From Daphnia carinata (Eukaryota > Arthropoda > Branchiopoda > Diplostraca > Daphniidae), in the NCBI RefSeq assembly GCF_022539665.2, contig NC_081334.1, positions 7,286,424 to 7,350,423 on the forward strand: 64,000 nt of DNA. The letters are read 5' to 3'. Both the position numbers and the translations under genes were made by a program. Numbering within the stretch: position 1 is the stretch's first letter; each line of letters begins with the position of its first letter. Shown here in pieces: positions 60,513 to 64,000 of the stretch. The notes under the pieces are model-generated. The model was not told the DNA's origin. It was given only the letters and a program-made list of their open reading frames with translations, and ran no database searches.

Positions 60513-61057
60513 TTATTCATCGTCCAAGCCAAATTTAGCCTTCATCTTTTCTATTTCTTCTTTCTTTTTGTCTGTGTCCACCTTCTTGAAAGCTTTGGTA
60601 GGTTGATAATATAGAACCACAAGGTAACGATTGCAGACATTAAACCCTGAAAGATGGTCACAAGCATTTTTGGCATCAAATATGTCTTCATACACCACAA
60701 AAGCTGTACCCCTAGTCTCTGGAGTATTCCCCCTATTAAACGGAATATTCAATGTGTGATAGTTAAATTAATTTAAATATTTGCTTACACTCTGATTTGA
60801 CGAATTGCTCCATATTTTCCAAATATATCATACATTTCTTCAGATGTAATCTTGTACGGAAGGTTTCGAACATAAAGAATTCTGTTCACTTCAGGGGGTA
60901 ACCGCACCTGAAAGTATTTAAGAATTTATATAAATGCTCAATGCTAAATATTCACAAACAATAAAATTTGGAACAATCCTCTAGAATGATTCCAATGCAT
61001 TAATATAATGATAAAAATATTTCATACATTAAGTTTTTTCTGCATAGCCATTGCCAT
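60513..61057 (-). CDS. SF3B6: Splicing factor 3B subunit 6 (p14)
   Basis: U2 snRNP protein that contacts the branch-point adenosine. Exons 61028-61057, 60789-60907, 60513-60732 give 122 aa (human 125). One RRM: RNP2 ILYVRNL, RNP1 GTAFVVYED, with [17 protein letters not shown] and [19 protein letters not shown] nearly identical to vertebrate p14. A Lys/Glu helix at the C-terminus ends in FGLDDE. Starts [10 protein letters not shown]. Divergent from the pantothenate kinase gene, 586 bp between starts. Confidence 0.97.
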
Positions 61058-61642
61058 TTTAACTTGTGGATGTAGAATTAACAAAAGGACACCACTAAAT
61101 TTTCAAACGCTTAATCTAAGCTTGACATCGAGAACGCCGCTTTGTATTCAAAATGGCTGAGCTGTTTTCAACAGCAGACGATAAAGCGTTGTTGTAAAAA
61201 GCGGAAGCACCAATAAAACATGGGCTGTTGCTCTTTTGCTTAAAAGGTGTGGCAAATTTTTTTTACCAGTCTAGTACTAATTATACTGATAAAGTCTTTA
61301 AATTCAATTTAAAAACTTTTTATTCTACGTTTTGTTTTGGTTGGCAACGTTCTTGCATTAGTCTCATGGTTCTAGCAGACGATGATATCAAAAATAAAAG
61401 AATATAACAAAAAACAAGAAAACTTTCTATATCTATCGAACCACCCGAATCCCGTCTTCTATTGGTGGTTGAATCTCAAGATGCGATGCTGATGGCTACT
61501 GTGTAGTAGTATAACCCAAATTGATGCGCTACTGCCGTAATAACTTCAAGAAAAGGACTTTTTAAAACTTTTCCCAGTGCCGTGTTCATGCCAAATAATT
61601 ACTCAGGCATCAGAAAAACACCTGAAAATTGTGCATTAACAG
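61058..61642. promoter_or_regulatory. Divergent promoter region, SF3B6 / PANK
   Basis: The space between two divergent housekeeping starts. No TATA box in a convincing place; no gene seen. Confidence 0.4.
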
Positions 61643-63330
61643 ATGTCTTCCAATGAAAAAATTGAAAATGGTTGCACAACAGATGGTCCACAGGTCTCTA
61701 ATGGACATAATACAAGTTCTGCAGTTGCACACTCACGTAAGTATTAAAATTAGAAAGCTCTATATTAGTGACAGTAATTAAACTTTCTATCATACACAGC
61801 TAGCATGCCCTGGTTTGGGATGGATATAGGTGGGACCTTAGTAAAATTAGTATATTTTGAGCCTACTGATATTGCCCCTGAAGAGGAGAATGTTAGCATA
61901 TCAGAGATTGAAACCCTTCACAACATTCAAAAATACCTCACCAGCAACAGTGCATATGGAGCAACAGGACATCGAGATATTCATTTGCAGGTATTTACAA
62001 ATACAAAATCCAATGTTTAACTTGAGCAATTCTCACTGTAGCTATTTTAGATGAGCTCTATACCAATGGGAAACAGAGTAGGAACTTTACATTTCATAAG
62101 GTTTCCTACATCTGAAATGGAGCAGTTTCTTCAGCTTGCCAAATCAAAAGGATTTGCTTCTCTATCTTCAACAATTTGTGCTACAGGTGGAGGAGCATAC
62201 AAATTTGAAAAAGACTTTTTAAGGGTGTGTACATTTCGAGCAAAAAATCTTATTTGTATATATGTATTTTAAAGTTATCTTGTATTTTCAAATTTATAAA
62301 AACTAGGTTGTACATTTAAACCTACATAAATCAGATGAACTAGAATGTCTTATAGGTGGGCTTTTGTACATTGAAGAAATTAATCCTACTGAGGTTTACT
62401 ATTGGGAAAACCCAATAGACGAGAGCACTTGCGTCAAAAAGACGTACAATTTCAAGGATCCATATCCGTTTTTGGTAATCCCCTTTATTTTCTCTTTTTT
62501 AAATGCGGTTGTTGAGCACATCTTATTCCATGTTGTTTTCAGCTAGTAAATATCGGTTCAGGCGTGAGCATACTCGCAGTTTACGGTCCAAATAATTTCA
62601 AAAGAGTCACGGGTACCAGGTAATTTAAATAAGCAGATAAATGATTTAATTTAAGAATTTTAATGAAATGTTGAAATTCGGAGATTATTAATTACGCGTT
62701 GTTTAAAAATTTATCATAGCTTGGGTGGTGGTACTTTCTTGGGACTATGCTGTCTTCTTACCGGATGTCAGTCTTACGAAGAAGCCATTGCGCTTGCTGC
62801 TGCTGGTGACTCAACCAAAGTTGATAAAAAAGTTCGGGATATTTATGGTGGTGACTATGACCGATTCGGTCTCGATGGAGACATTGTTGCAAGCAGTTTT
62901 GGCCAGATGAACTTGCCGGACCGAAGAGCAGAAGTCAGCAAAGCAGATCTAGCCCGTGCGACGCTAGTGACAATTACGAATAATATTGGTTCCATCACTC
63001 GGATGTGTGCACTTAATGAAGGCATCGAAAGAGTACGTTATGTTCCAAATCAACCCATTCGTTTATTAATTCGAACAATCTTGCCTTTCAGGTAGTTTTT
63101 GTTGGCAACTTTCTTCGAGTTAACACGTTGTCGATGAAACAGTTAGCGTACGCCATGGATTTCTGGTCCAATGGTGCTCTAAAAGCCCTATTTCTCGAAC
63201 ACGAAGTAACTATCAGAAAAATTGTACAATAGTTGTCAAATTCTAAAACAATAAATTTTACAAGGGTTACTTTGGTGCTGTCGGCTGTTTATTGAGACTT
63301 GTTCATACAACCGACCTGCCCGCCTCCTAA
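61643..63330 (+). CDS. PANK: Pantothenate kinase
   Basis: Phosphorylates pantothenate in the first, rate-setting step of CoA synthesis. Exons 61643-61736, 61800-61990, 62051-62224, 62307-62474, 62543-62619, 62720-63032, 63092-63205, 63265-63330 give 398 aa, the length of the PANK1-3 core. [19 protein letters not shown] is the ATP-binding start; [10 protein letters not shown] and the [30 protein letters not shown] block, [12 protein letters not shown] and [17 protein letters not shown] follow as in animal PANKs. [11 protein letters not shown] and [20 protein letters not shown] close the fold. The short Ser/Asn-rich N-terminal exon suggests a cytosolic isoform; no mitochondrial signal is obvious. 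Confidence 0.97.
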
Positions 63331-64000
63331 GGAGCGCGCCTCTGAGTTAGTCATTGGGAAATGACATGCAAGATCAAGATACTGCTAGGCTTTGTTTTCT
63401 GCCAAGAATTCCAGCACACATTCTCAGCTCAGACAATGATGTTTAATTTTCATATGTAGCGTAGCTGCTCATTTTTTGAGCACTTCCCTCTCCCACCAAT
63501 TCTTAATATGCCAGCAAAATAATTGGCAGCAACAACACCAAAAAGACAGTATATCTTTCTTCCAGTTGACATGTTTTTCCTGTACAAAATTTGGGTCTTT
63601 ATTGTTGTTTCTTAACGAACCAGATTTTTGACCAGTTTATTAAGTATGTCGATATTGTATAATCGTCATCACACACGGGGCAATTACATCAGTTTGTATT
63701 GGGATAGTGTTGCGGGAGTGTTCATTTATTTTTCATGATGTTAAGTTATTTCCTGATTCCTGATACGATAACCCATGAAGAATCTGACCTTAACGAATAT
63801 ATGTTAGATAAGCATTATTCGTATGGTCCACATACTCTTCCTCAATTGAAAACTACACTAGTCGAAAGGTTAACATTCGATGTGTACTTTGTCTTCCGCG
63901 TTTCCTTATCTCGCGATGAGGAAAGCAAAAATCCACCCTTCAACGAGACCTTTTATGCATTTGGGCCGACGTTCTTGGCATTCATTGTTGTTGTAACACT
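63331..64000. other. 3' flank of PANK
   Basis: AT-rich, no gene or RNA recognised up to the window end. Confidence 0.5.

Overview
The window is eukaryotic. Most genes are split by short introns (about 55-90 bp) with canonical GT-AG borders, gene spacing is tight, and the protein families are animal ones. The compact structure, the tandem digestive carboxypeptidases and the gene content point to an arthropod. A small-genome crustacean such as Daphnia is the best guess, inferred from structure and family resemblance only. I rebuilt every gene model by hand from splice sites and reading-frame continuity; the exon sums of the multi-exon models divide by three.

Layout. 1-3100: gene-free, packed with long T/A runs. 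3132-7647 (-): two tandem M14 zinc carboxypeptidases. 7865-10300 (+): FAAP100-like Fanconi core subunit, divergent from the second carboxypeptidase. 11293-12824 (+): seipin. 13664-17046 (-): large C2H2 zinc-finger protein. 18141-21010 (+): WDR43/UTP5. 21233-22593 (-): ZnT7-type zinc transporter. 23288-23985 (+): ribosomal protein S25. 24332-27939 (+): kinesin-3-like motor. 29043-34334 (+): four-Tudor protein of the RNF17/TDRD type. 34876-35576 (+): MTHFS. 49173-50156 (+): four-transmembrane protein. 50453-51524 (-): two small related membrane proteins with PPxY motifs. 54778-56823 (-): tetraspanin. 57876-58450 (+): RBX1. 59187-60243 (+): dolichyldiphosphatase. 60513-61057 (-): SF3B6/p14. 61643-63330 (+): pantothenate kinase.

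The unusual part is 36-48 kb. It has no intact gene. A 292-294 bp near-identical repeat in inverted orientation (36361-36654 and 47735-48026) bounds about 11 kb that holds a run of strong hairpins, three tRNA-like sequences, a terminal-inverted-repeat element, a 23-bp minisatellite and broken, intron-bearing fragments of three unrelated host genes, all on the minus strand: a USP4/15-type deubiquitinase, the catalytic subunit of DNA polymerase delta, and the germline helicase vasa. The vasa and polymerase pieces lie head to tail with only an intron-like gap between them. The retained introns argue for DNA-level capture or segmental duplication, not retroposition.

The genes do not form one pathway. 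Most are housekeeping or trafficking genes (ribosome biogenesis, splicing, CoA and folate metabolism, glycosylation, lipid droplets, zinc transport), with two digestive enzymes, one DNA-repair gene and one likely germline gene. Several pairs are divergent with short intergenic spaces and may share promoters.
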